A program made the translations under genes and the position numbers. The notes below the pieces were generated by a model. It worked only from the letters and a program-made list of their open reading frames with translations. It did not search any database and was not told the origin of the DNA. From an uncultured Clostridia bacterium (GTDB lineage Bacteria > Bacillota > Clostridia > Oscillospirales > Ruminococcaceae): DNA of 49,550 bases. This document shows, piece by piece, positions 7,203 to 14,622 of this stretch (position 1 is the stretch's first letter; each line of letters starts with the position of its first letter). Where the stretch lies: positions 1 to 49,550 of the forward strand of contig CANRAS010000015.1 of NCBI GenBank assembly GCA_947628655.1, given 5' to 3'.

Positions 7203-7238
7203 ACCCCGCTCACCGCCGTAGGCGGGGAGCGGGGTTGT
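7203..7238 (+). terminator. GC-rich hairpin terminator
   Basis: ACCCCGCTCACCGCC (7203-7217), GTA loop, GGCGGGGAGCGGGGT (7221-7235): 15-bp stem with one mismatch, followed by TGTT. The stem core CCGCC-GTA-GGCGG recurs in many hairpins of this window. Confidence 0.65.
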
Positions 7239-7337
7239 TATCTGTATACTGTATCAGCGTTTTCCGAAAAGCGGATAATGCGTGTACTCTTAACTATTTC
7301 TTCTGCTTGCTCCTTATAAGTAATTTCATCAAACCCC

Positions 7338-7366
7338 TTGCAATTTCCCAAATAACGTGGTATAAT
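7338..7366 (+). promoter_or_regulatory. Sigma-A promoter for der
   Basis: TTGCAA (7338-7343), 17-bp spacer, TATAAT (7361-7366), about 40 bp before der. Confidence 0.7.
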
Positions 7367-7406
7367 ATAAAATGTATAGTTATGAACACGATAAAGAGGT
7401 GAGAAT

Positions 7407-8723
7407 ATGCAGCTAGTCGCAATAGTCGGCCGTCCGAATGTCGGAAAGTCAACGCTGTTCAATAAGCTGGTCGGTAAACGCCTTTCGATAGTCGATGATA
7501 CGCCCGGCGTTACCCGCGACAGAATATACAGCCGCTGTGAGTGGCTGAACCGCGAATTTATGCTTATAGATACGGGCGGTATAGAACCCGCGTCCGATGA
7601 CGTTATCTTAGCGCAGATGCGTGAACAGGCTCTGCTTGCGATTGAAAGCGCAGACTGCATAATCTTCGTCACGGATATTACAACGGGAATTACCGCCGAT
7701 GATATGGACGTCGCCGCTATGCTCACCAAAAGCGGAAAGCCTGTCGTTCTCGCGGTGAATAAAGACGACCATATCGGCGAACCCCTCCCCGAATTTTACG
7801 AGTTTTACAATTTGGGACTCGGCGACCCGATTTCGGTTTCGGCGGTACACGGTCACGGAACGGGCGATTTGCTCGACGCGGTGTTCAGTAAAATGCCGCC
7901 AGAACCCGCCGAACCTGCCGATGAGGACGCAGTAAAAGTCGCGGTTATCGGCAAGCCGAACGTCGGAAAATCTTCGCTTATAAATCTAATAACGGGCGAG
8001 GAGCGCTCTATAGTATCGGACATTGCGGGTACAACGCGCGACGCGGTGGACAGCGAGGTCATTCGCGGAGATAAGAAGTATATCTTCATAGATACCGCGG
8101 GTATGCGCCGCAAGGCGAAAGTTACGGGGAATATCGAGCATTTCAGCGTTCTGCGCGCGCTTATGGCAATAGAACGCGCCGATGTGTGCGTTGTTATGAT
8201 AGACGCCACAGTCGGGTTTACCGAACAGGACAGCAAAGTCGCGGGATATGCGCACGACAAGGGAAAAGCGTGCGTTATCGCGGTGAATAAGTGGGACGCA
8301 GTCGAGGATAAGACCGATAAGACAATGAATGAGATGAGAAAAAAGCTGGAAACGGATTTTTCGTTTATGAGTTACGCGCCGTTTCTGTTCATCTCCGCTA
8401 AGACGGGACAGCGCGTAGAAAAGCTGTTCGGTATGATAGATGAAGTTCATAGGCAACATAGTATGCGCATTTCAACGGGCGTGCTGAACGATATGTTAAG
8501 CTGCGCCACATCGCGCGTTCAGCCGCCGTCCGACAAGGGCAAACGTCTGAAACTCTACTATATGACGCAGGCGTCCGCCGCCCCGCCGAACTTCGTCGTT
8601 TTCTGCAACAACCGCGAACTTTTCCATTATTCTTATCAGCGTTATATTGAAAATCAGATAAGGGAAACGTTCGGGCTTGATAAAACACCAATAAAACTAT
8701 CTGTAAGAGAAAGAGGAGAGTAA
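7407..8723 (+). CDS. der: Ribosome biogenesis GTPase Der (EngA)
   Basis: Der is an essential GTPase needed for 50S subunit maturation. Its hallmark, two tandem G domains, is plain: first GRPNVGKS (8-15) with DTGG (55-58) and NKDD; second GKPNVGKSS with DTAG and NKWD. The last 80 or so residues form the KH-like domain that contacts rRNA. Length 438 is standard. RBS AAAGAGGTGA precedes ATG 7407. It heads a block with two small membrane genes, plsY and gpsA, an arrangement common in Firmicutes. No anomalies. Confidence 0.97.
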   Translation: MQLVAIVGRPNVGKSTLFNKLVGKRLSIVDDTPGVTRDRIYSRCEWLNREFMLIDTGGIEPASDDVILAQMREQALLAIESADCIIFVTDITTGITADDMDVAAMLTKSGKPVVLAVNKDDHIGEPLPEFYEFYNLGLGDPISVSAVHGHGTGDLLDAVFSKMPPEPAEPADEDAVKVAVIGKPNVGKSSLINLITGEERSIVSDIAGTTRDAVDSEVIRGDKKYIFIDTAGMRRKAKVTGNIEHFSVLRALMAIERADVCVVMIDATVGFTEQDSKVAGYAHDKGKACVIAVNKWDAVEDKTDKTMNEMRKKLETDFSFMSYAPFLFISAKTGQRVEKLFGMIDEVHRQHSMRISTGVLNDMLSCATSRVQPPSDKGKRLKLYYMTQASAAPPNFVVFCNNRELFHYSYQRYIENQIRETFGLDKTPIKLSVRERGE

Positions 8724-8726
8724 ATT

Positions 8727-8876
8727 ATGAAAAACGAATGTAAAGGCTGCAAGTGCTTAACTTCCATTCTCGTAATGGTATTAGGATTTCTTATCGGCGT
8801 AATTATCGGCAGAGGTCTTGAACTCGACTTCGGCTGCTGCGATGAGGACGACGGGGACGAGGATATGAAGTTTTGA
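8727..8876 (+). CDS. Small Cys-rich/acidic membrane peptide
   Basis: A 49-residue ORF: MKNECKGCKCLTS, one transmembrane helix (ILVMVLGFLIGVIIG), then a GCCDEDDGDED tail. Three cysteines precede the helix (C5, C8, C10) and two follow it. It begins 3 bp after the der stop with RBS AGAGGAGAG and overlaps the next gene by 4 bp, so it is positioned as a translated operon member. The Cys pairs and acidic tail could bind a metal, but that is conjecture. No family recognised. Confidence 0.65.
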   Translation: MKNECKGCKCLTSILVMVLGFLIGVIIGRGLELDFGCCDEDDGDEDMKF

Positions 8877-9442
8877 GTTTGATAGTCCGTGAGTACTATC
8901 GCGCGCATTATCCTATAGTGCTGCGGTTTTTCACTATAGCCGCAGTGTGTGTTTGCGTTATGCTTTTTACCGGGACATATTCCCGCGAGAATGTCGGAAT
9001 ACCCGCCGTTATAGTGAGTGTGTTTCTCGGACTTTTGGCGGTGTGGTCGGCATTAGACGTGCTGACCGCGCCCGCAAGGTTCAGGATTTTGCTCAAAAAA
9101 ATGGACGAGCCCGAACGCCGCGAGATAATAGACGGCTTTGAAACCGCGAAACCGCTCGGAAGACGTTGGTTTTTAAAGTCGCATTTGGTGTATTTCGCAA
9201 AGCGCAGGATAAAAGCGGTGCGCTATGATGATATGCTGTCCGCCGATTTGCGGGGGAATAAGCTTTCCCTGTCGCTTAGCGGCGGTAAAACCGTGCCGTT
9301 TCCGTTTACGGCGGACGAGAACCCCGCCGTGCTTGTCGCGGTGCTCAGGAGCAGGAACGAGAACCTCTCCGCCACAATAGACGGCAAGCCCGTGGAGTTC
9401 GGCAAGGGCAAAGAACAGGCAACAGTTGCTAAAGAGGAATAG
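8873..9442 (+). CDS. Two-TM membrane protein of unknown function
   Basis: About 189 residues, starting most likely at TTG 8873, which overlaps the previous stop (TTGA). Two hydrophobic helices (about 16-36, LRFFTIAAVCVCVMLFTG, and 43-64) are followed by a soluble domain with a basic segment (AKRRIKAVRYDD) and beta strands (NKLSLSLSGGKTVPFPF). The layout, membrane hairpin plus cytoplasmic PH-like domain, resembles the 4732 gene, without clear sequence identity. It is translationally coupled to the 49-residue peptide and belongs to the der unit. An alternative start is TTG 8879. Function unknown. R1 begins right after its stop. Confidence 0.65.
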   Translation: MSLIVREYYRAHYPIVLRFFTIAAVCVCVMLFTGTYSRENVGIPAVIVSVFLGLLAVWSALDVLTAPARFRILLKKMDEPERREIIDGFETAKPLGRRWFLKSHLVYFAKRRIKAVRYDDMLSADLRGNKLSLSLSGGKTVPFPFTADENPAVLVAVLRSRNENLSATIDGKPVEFGKGKEQATVAKEE

Positions 9443-9445
9443 TTT

Positions 9446-9659
9446 TTAGAGACTAGAGGCTAGAGGTAAGAGGCTGGAGCGGTAAGGGCGCGTTAATACG
9501 CTTGGTGGTAAATGAACGCGGGATAAGTGCGCGGGTCGCTTGAATTGAGCAACGCCGACCCCACGGTCGGCGCAGGGGCGTATTGACCCAAAGACAATCT
9601 AATCGCGCGCGGAGCGCGCACCAATACTAGCTACTAGTTTCTAATCTCTAGCTACTGGA
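9446..9659. repeat. R1: terminal-inverted-repeat intergenic element
   Basis: About 214 bp. The left end (TTTTAGAGACTAGAGGCTAG) and the reverse complement of the right end (CCAGTAGCTAGAGATTAG) are imperfect inverted repeats. The interior has the shared core AAAGACAATCTAATC (about 9590-9604) and a hairpin GCGCGC-GGA-GCGCGC (9605-9619). About 140 bp of interior (GGCGCGTTAATACGC, GCGGGATAAG, CGCTTGAATTGAGC) recurs in R7. No ORF inside. Confidence 0.75.
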
Positions 9660-9709
9660 AATGTTTGCGCGTTACCCCCGCCCAAACTCAAAGAAAAGAG
9701 GACTATAAA

Positions 9710-10378
9710 ATGATGTGGCTGTGTTACATAATAATGCTTTGTGTGCCGTATCTGATGTCGGGAATTAACTTTTCGATAATCGTGTGCAAAATGAAAACAG
9801 GAAAGGACATTCGCACGCTCGGCAGCGGCAACGCGGGACTTACCAACACTATGCGCGTACTTGGAAAGCCCTCCGCGGCTGTCGTGCTGATAGGCGATGT
9901 TTCAAAGGCGGCATTGGCTGTGCTGGCGGTGCGCCTGTGCTTTCTGTGGATAGGCGGGGTGAACACCGCCGATATTTCCTCTCAAATGAAGTGGGCGGAA
10001 TATATGGCTGTGTTTATGGCGATTGTAGGTCATTGCTTTCCGATGTATTACGGATTTAAGGGCGGTAAAGGAGTGCTTGCGGCGATTTCGGGGATATTCG
10101 TTCTGGATTGGCGAATTGCGTGTATTCTGCTAGGAATGTTTATTGTAATCGCAGCAATAACAAAATATGTGTCGCTGGGGAGCATTATCTCCTCGGCGAG
10201 TTTCTGCGTATGCGCCGCGCTTTTCGGATTTTTCGCGGACAGCGACCCCGCGTCTGCTGTCAATACGATAATCGCGGCGTTCTGCGGCGGGCTTATCATT
10301 TACCGCCACAAAGCGAATATCGGCAGGCTGTTGTCCCACAGCGAGAAAAAACTCGGCGAGAAAGCGGACAGAGTGTGA
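9710..10378 (+). CDS. plsY: Glycerol-3-phosphate acyltransferase PlsY
   Basis: PlsY is the integral membrane enzyme that moves an acyl group from acyl-phosphate to sn-glycerol-3-phosphate, the first step of phospholipid synthesis. Motif GSGNAGLTNT and the second motif GHCFPMYYGFKGGKG are present, with five or so transmembrane helices across 222 residues. Start at ATG 9710 is preferred because AGAGGA (9697-9702) is 7 bp upstream; the frame is open further upstream without an RBS. GpsA, which makes its substrate, follows after an inserted kinase-like gene. R1 separates it from the upstream membrane gene. Confidence 0.95.
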   Translation: MMWLCYIIMLCVPYLMSGINFSIIVCKMKTGKDIRTLGSGNAGLTNTMRVLGKPSAAVVLIGDVSKAALAVLAVRLCFLWIGGVNTADISSQMKWAEYMAVFMAIVGHCFPMYYGFKGGKGVLAAISGIFVLDWRIACILLGMFIVIAAITKYVSLGSIISSASFCVCAALFGFFADSDPASAVNTIIAAFCGGLIIYRHKANIGRLLSHSEKKLGEKADRV

Positions 10379-10500
10379 CGAGCGCGGGAGTTATGCCACA
10401 ACAAAGCGCCCGCGATTTAAGAATTAAATAAATCGGTGCGGACAGCCGGTTTTAGCTCCGCTCCCGCCGACGGCGGGTGGGCGTGATAAATCAGAATTTA
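10379..10500 (+). other. Intergenic hairpins before the kinase gene
   Basis: Contains GCGCGGG/CCCGCG arms around 10381-10413 and a stem CTCCCGCC-GAC-GGCGGGTGG near 10460-10480. Together with GC hairpins after the gene they bracket the 10516 gene. No T-run, so termination is doubtful. Confidence 0.45.
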
Positions 10501-10515
10501 GGGAGGTATGATGTT

Positions 10516-11307
10516 ATGCACAGGCTTATAATAGTGGAAGGTTTACCTTGTTCGGGCAAAAGCACAACTTCAAAACATATTGCAAATAGTATTGGCGCAA
10601 AATTCTATGATGAAGGAAGCGGAGATCATCCGGCTGATTATGAATTTCATGCTTTTGTAAAACAAAGCGAATTTGGTAGATTTTCACCAGAAGAACAGGT
10701 GCTGATAAAACAGGCTGCAGTTTCCGGACCCGACGGATATATTATCTCTCTGAAACATTTCAGCGGTGAGCTTTTTGATAAGCTTTTACAATACAAGATT
10801 TATGATTTTCTGCCTTGGGAAACTGAGAGTCCCATAATGCTTGACAAATGGAAAGAATTTATTGATGCGGTCAAGCCGAATGAACGATATGTGTTTAACT
10901 GCGTATTATTGCAAAACCCAATGTGTGAAACAATGATGCGTTTCGGATTTGATACTCAAAAGTCGTCAGAGTATATCAACAGCATCTGTGAAATCATAAG
11001 ACCGCTGGATCCGTTTATTGTCTATCTTCATAACAATAATATAAGAGATTCAATAGAAAAAACTGTTTCTGAACGTGGAACGGATTGGCTGAACGGTGTT
11101 ATAGACTATCATTGCAGCGGAGCTTATGGCAAAGCAGAACATTTGACGGGATTTGACGGCTATATAAAAGCACTGGAAGAACGTCAGCGCAGAGAAACAG
11201 AAATACTGCGTGGCTTGAGTGTAAAATATATGATTATCAATGATCCCGAAGAAAACTGGAACAAAACATACTCAAAAATAATTCAGGAACTAAACACAGT
11301 AACGTAA
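10516..11307 (+). CDS. P-loop kinase-like NTPase
   Basis: 263 residues. The N-terminus MHRLIIVEGLPCSGKSTTSK is a Walker A P-loop right after a beta strand, as in nucleotide and small-molecule kinases (thymidylate-kinase-like or chloramphenicol-phosphotransferase-like). A Walker B-like strand and a lid region (EERQRRETE, about 220-230) follow, but the substrate-defining residues were not recognised. Start chosen at ATG 10516, 9 bp after GGGAGG (10501-10506); ATG at 10508 and 10511 are out of frame. Base composition is visibly more A+T-rich and uses more AGA codons than der, plsY or gpsA. It lies between plsY and gpsA, which are normally neighbours, flanked by GC hairpins, so it looks like a later insertion. 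Substrate unknown. Confidence 0.75.
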   Translation: MHRLIIVEGLPCSGKSTTSKHIANSIGAKFYDEGSGDHPADYEFHAFVKQSEFGRFSPEEQVLIKQAAVSGPDGYIISLKHFSGELFDKLLQYKIYDFLPWETESPIMLDKWKEFIDAVKPNERYVFNCVLLQNPMCETMMRFGFDTQKSSEYINSICEIIRPLDPFIVYLHNNNIRDSIEKTVSERGTDWLNGVIDYHCSGAYGKAEHLTGFDGYIKALEERQRRETEILRGLSVKYMIINDPEENWNKTYSKIIQELNTVT

Positions 11308-11460
11308 ATACTGATTTATCACATCTACACGCCGACGGCGGGATAGGCGGGCGATATTTTTAAAACCCCGCCCGCAGGCAGCTGCGCGGGCGCTCAAACC
11401 GCCTTATATTACCAAAGAAAAAACTCGGAGAAATCCGATAAAATATAATGGAGTGTTGAT
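11308..11460 (+). other. Intergenic region with GC hairpins upstream of gpsA
   Basis: Holds GGCGGG/CCGCCC arms (about 11346-11375) and GCCCGC/GCGGGC arms flanking GCAGCTGC (about 11373-11394). TATAAT at 11444-11449 is followed at once by the gpsA RBS GGAG, leaving almost no leader, so its use as a promoter is doubtful. Confidence 0.45.
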
Positions 11461-12462
11461 ATGTCTAGGATAACGATTTTAGGTTGCGGATACGGTACGG
11501 CGCTCGGCGTACTGTACACAAAATACGGACACGAGGTGACCGCGTGGACGAAGTTCGAGGACGAGGCGGAGAGCCTGCGGCGCGAGCGCGAACACAAACG
11601 CTTGCTCCCCGGAGTGAAACTCCCCGAAGAACTGCAGGTCACGACCGACCCGAAGTGCGTTTCGGGCGCGGATATTGTCGTAGTGTGCATACCGTCGAAA
11701 TTCTACCGCGAGGCAATTCGCGCGGTAAAGCCGTATGTTGATAAAAACACGATTGTCGTGAACGCCTCAAAGGGTCTTGAGGAAACGACAGGCAGACGGC
11801 TTTCTGAGATAATCCGCGAGGAACTCCCCGAAAACCGCGTCGCCGTGATAACAGGACCTTGTCACGCGGAGGAGATAGCGCGGTTTATGCCGACCGCCGA
11901 AGTGTGCGCGGCTTATGATGAAGAAACGGCGGGCATTCTCGTGAAAACGCTCTCGAACGAGTGTTATCGAATGTACATAAACGACGATATAATCGGCTGT
12001 GAATTGGGCGGTGTGCTGAAAAATCCGATTGCGCTCAGCTGCGGAATAGCGCGCGGAATGGGACTTGGCGACAACACATTAGCCGCGATTATGACGCGCG
12101 GTATGACCGAAATAACGCGCCTTGGCGTATCGCTCGGCGCGAATTGGAAAACGTTCACGGGAATGGCGGGCATAGGCGACCTTATTGTTACCTGCACTTC
12201 GCAGCACTCGCGGAATTACCGCGCGGGAATGCTGATAGGGCAGGGAATGTCGGCGAAAGACGCAGTTGCGCAGATAGGCACGGTCGAGGGTTATATTAAC
12301 GCAAAGACCGCGTATAATCTCGCGCGCGAACACGGCGTTGACACACCTATAATTGAACAGACCGTAAGGATTTGCTACGAAAACGCCGAACCGCGCGAAA
12401 GTATTGCAACACTAATGAACCGCACGGCGAAACACGAGCGGGAATTGTTTTGGATGGATTGA
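11461..12462 (+). CDS. gpsA: NAD(P)-dependent glycerol-3-phosphate dehydrogenase GpsA
   Basis: GpsA reduces dihydroxyacetone phosphate to sn-glycerol-3-phosphate, the substrate of PlsY, in the cytoplasm. The Rossmann motif LGCGYGTALG opens the protein. TGPCHAEEIA and the catalytic-lysine region GGVLKNPIALSCGIARGMGL are diagnostic, and GIGDLIVTC is present in the C-terminal domain. Length 333 is typical. RBS GGAGTG precedes ATG 11461. dut follows after 22 bp, so both are probably one transcript. Confidence 0.97.
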   Translation: MSRITILGCGYGTALGVLYTKYGHEVTAWTKFEDEAESLRREREHKRLLPGVKLPEELQVTTDPKCVSGADIVVVCIPSKFYREAIRAVKPYVDKNTIVVNASKGLEETTGRRLSEIIREELPENRVAVITGPCHAEEIARFMPTAEVCAAYDEETAGILVKTLSNECYRMYINDDIIGCELGGVLKNPIALSCGIARGMGLGDNTLAAIMTRGMTEITRLGVSLGANWKTFTGMAGIGDLIVTCTSQHSRNYRAGMLIGQGMSAKDAVAQIGTVEGYINAKTAYNLAREHGVDTPIIEQTVRICYENAEPRESIATLMNRTAKHERELFWMD

Positions 12463-12484
12463 TAAAAAGGGAAGATTTGACTAT

Positions 12485-12982
12485 ATGAAACGAATAGCGA
12501 AATTTGAAAAGGTAAGCCTAGATCAGTTCAGGCAGGCGTACACGGGCGATGATGCGGAACGCGTCTACAATGCGATAAAACTTCCGCGCCGCGCGACAAG
12601 CGGTTCAGCGGGGTATGACATCTTTGCGCCGTTTGAAATCACATTAAAGGCGGGCGAAACCGTGAAAATCCCTACGGGAATACGCGTTAAGATAGAGGAC
12701 GGCTGGTTCTTGTCGCTGTATCCGCGCAGCGGGCTGGGGTTCAAGTTCAGACTTCAGCTTGACAATACGGTCGGAATAATCGACAGCGATTATTACAACG
12801 CGGAAAACGAGGGGCATATTATGGTAAAGCTGACGAACGATACGCGCGAGGGAAAAACCGTACAGATAGCGGCGGGTGCGGGGTTTGTTCAGGGCATATT
12901 TTTGGAGTATGGGATTACCGAGGACGACGACGCGGACGGAGAACGCATTGGCGGGTTTGGCAGTACTGATAACAGTTTATAG
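12485..12982 (+). CDS. dut: dUTP diphosphatase (dUTPase)
   Basis: The trimeric enzyme hydrolyses dUTP to dUMP and PPi, keeping uracil out of DNA and feeding dTMP synthesis. All five motifs are visible in 165 residues: ATSGSAGYD, PRSGLG, TVGIIDSDYYNAENEG (uracil pocket and catalytic Asp), TREGKTVQIA, and the C-terminal P-loop-like ERIGGFGSTD. The N-terminal 30 residues (LDQFRQAYTG) are an extension over the minimal enzyme. The last codons, AAC AGT TTA TAG, coincide with the 12-bp end sequence of repeat R2/R3, so the terminal Asn-Ser-Leu and the stop appear to come from the element rather than the ancestral gene. Confidence 0.95.
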   Translation: MKRIAKFEKVSLDQFRQAYTGDDAERVYNAIKLPRRATSGSAGYDIFAPFEITLKAGETVKIPTGIRVKIEDGWFLSLYPRSGLGFKFRLQLDNTVGIIDSDYYNAENEGHIMVKLTNDTREGKTVQIAAGAGFVQGIFLEYGITEDDDADGERIGGFGSTDNSL

Positions 12983-13066
12983 TGCAAAGTGCTGAGTGTA
13001 CAGTATAATGTGCGCCCTGCGGGCGCAGATTGGATTGTCTTTAGGTCAATGCGTTGACACACTAAA
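12971..13066. repeat. R2: half-element at the dut stop codon
   Basis: Starts with AACAGTTTATAG (identical to the left end of R3) and AGTGTACAGTATAATG, then hairpin TGCGCCC-TGC-GGGCGCA (13011-13027), then the core on the opposite strand (GATTGTCT at 13033-13040). It ends near GCGTTGACACACTA. The right inverted repeat is missing. Confidence 0.65.
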
Positions 13067-13069
13067 CAG

Positions 13070-13112
13070 CGCCCTCACCGCCGTAAGCGGGGAGGGCGAT
13101 TTAATATTTTTT
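13070..13112 (+). terminator. Terminator of the gpsA-dut unit
   Basis: CGCCCTCACCGC / GCGGGGAGGGCG stem (13070-13098) followed by a T-rich run (ATTTAATATTTTTTT). A second hairpin, TTTCCCCGC/GCGGGGGAAA (13117-13139), precedes the fabV stop on the other strand. Confidence 0.65.
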
Positions 13113-13147
13113 TGCTTTCCCCGCATACGGCGGGGGAAACTTAATTC

Positions 13148-14290
13148 TTATACACTTACATCCGCCGAATAATCAACACCGTCAACGCCGAAACCGAATA
13201 TCTCCATAAAGTCTTTCTGATACCCGTCCAAATCGGCAAGCTGTTTCAGGTTCTCTGTCGTAAGCTCGTTCCAGATTTTCGTTACCTCTGCCTGAACGTC
13301 CTCTCGCATTTCCAAATCGTCCATGCGTATCTGTCCGTCTTGGTCAAGGTTCAAATCACTGCTGTAAATCCTCGCGAAAAGCCTTTGCATTTGCTCTATG
13401 CAGCCCTCGTGAACGCCCTTTTCTTTCATCACCTTGTACAGTATCGTAATATAAAGCGGTACTATCGGAATAGCGGACGATGATTGTGTAACAAGCGCTT
13501 TGTTTACCGAAACATACGCTTTTACGCCGTTTTCCGTGATTTTGTGAGAGGTCGCGAGCAAGTGAGCCTTTGCCCTGCCGATTGAACCGTTAAAATACAT
13601 CGGGTGTGTGATTTCGGGACCGATATAGCTGTACGCTATCGTCAGCGCGTTTTCGGTGAGAACATCAGCGTTTTTCAGCGCGTTTATCCACATCTCCCAA
13701 TCCTCGCCGCCCATTACCTTTACGGTAGCGTCTATCTCTTCATCGGTGGCGGGTTCGAGGGTGATTTCGGTTATCTCGTTGGTTCTAAGGTCAATCGTCT
13801 TGTTCGTGTACGGCTCGCCCGTTGTTTTCAGAACGCTTTTGTAGACCGTATCGCCTACGGTTCTGCGCGGAGCGGCAAGGGAATACACCACAAGGTCAAC
13901 CTTTCCCAAATCCTGCTTTATCGTGTCTATTGCCTCGGCTTTTATTTCATCGGAATACGCGTCGCCGTTTATCGTTTTCGCGTACAAGCCCTCTTGCCCG
14001 GCAAATTTCTCAAACGCCTTTGTATTGTACCAGCCCGCCGTAGCGGTCTTACTGCCCGACGCGGGTTTGTCGAATATTACGCCCAAAGTCGCCGCGCCGC
14101 AGCCGAACGCCGCCGAAACGCGCGACGCCAGTCCGTAACCCATTGACGCGCCGATAACGAGTACTTTTTTTGCGCCGTCTATTCTGCCCTTTGACTTCAC
14201 ATACTCTATCTGCCGTCTGACGAGTTCCTCACAGCCTGCGGGGTGAGCGGTCGTGCAAATAAATCCTCTTACTTTCGGTTGAACTACCAT
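13148..14290 (-). CDS. fabV: Trans-2-enoyl-ACP/CoA reductase (NADH) FabV
   Basis: FabV performs the last reduction of each fatty-acid elongation cycle (enoyl-ACP or enoyl-CoA to acyl, with NADH). The start MVVQPKVRGFICTTAHPAGC is characteristic, the Rossmann loop is GASMGYGLASR, and the active-site Tyr-x8-Lys is Y-FNGSIGRA-K. The 380-residue length is slightly under the usual 395-400. ATG 14290 is chosen over an in-frame ATG at 14308 because AAAGGA lies 8 bp upstream and the family starts here. It has its own promoter and no co-directional neighbour. In anaerobes this family also reduces crotonyl-CoA, so a role in butyrate-type metabolism cannot be excluded. Confidence 0.95.
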   Translation of the reverse strand: MVVQPKVRGFICTTAHPAGCEELVRRQIEYVKSKGRIDGAKKVLVIGASMGYGLASRVSAAFGCGAATLGVIFDKPASGSKTATAGWYNTKAFEKFAGQEGLYAKTINGDAYSDEIKAEAIDTIKQDLGKVDLVVYSLAAPRRTVGDTVYKSVLKTTGEPYTNKTIDLRTNEITEITLEPATDEEIDATVKVMGGEDWEMWINALKNADVLTENALTIAYSYIGPEITHPMYFNGSIGRAKAHLLATSHKITENGVKAYVSVNKALVTQSSSAIPIVPLYITILYKVMKEKGVHEGCIEQMQRLFARIYSSDLNLDQDGQIRMDDLEMREDVQAEVTKIWNELTTENLKQLADLDGYQKDFMEIFGFGVDGVDYSADVSV

Positions 14291-14358
14291 TTTAAAATTC
14301 CTTTCCAAGCGCGAACCAAAAAGTGTTTAGTTCGATTTAACATAAACTTACAGTTTTA

Positions 14359-14387
14359 ATTATAACATAATCTTCCAAAAAAATCAA
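14359..14387 (-). promoter_or_regulatory. Sigma-A promoter for fabV
   Basis: Minus strand: TTGATT (14387-14382), 17-bp spacer, TATAAT (14364-14359) with TG extension. The leader to the start codon is about 65 nt. Confidence 0.75.
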
Positions 14388-14399
14388 GTAGGGGGGCGT

Positions 14400-14607
14400 A
14401 ACAGTTTATAGTTTATAGTGTTGAGTGCAAAGTAAGACCGTTCCCCGCCTGCGGCGGGGAACGGCAATTTTAATTTACAAGCGTACTCCCCGCCGTAGGC
14501 GGGGAGTACGCTATTTGGTGTATCAACGCAACGACCTAAAGACAATCCAATCCGCGCACGAAGTGCGCACTTTATACTGTGCACTGTACACTCTTAACTA
14601 TAAACTG
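14400..14607. repeat. R3: complete inverted-repeat element with three hairpins
   Basis: 208 bp, bounded by a perfect 12-bp inverted repeat CAGTTTATAGTT (14402-14413) and AACTATAAACTG (14596-14607) that continues imperfectly for about 30 bp (GTGTTGAGTGCA versus GTGTACAGTGCA). Inside are a 12-bp stem around TGC (14438-14464, core CCCCGCC/GGCGGGG), a 14-bp stem around GTA (14481-14511), the core CCTAAAGACAATCCAATCC, and GCGCAC-GAA-GTGCGC (14554-14568). No ORF. Confidence 0.85.
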
Positions 14608-14622
14608 CGCGACAACTCCCCT

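Noticed and set aside
13042-13060. TTGACA in R2 (and in R5 near 24750) as promoters
   Set aside because: No -10-like sequence follows at 16-18 bp.
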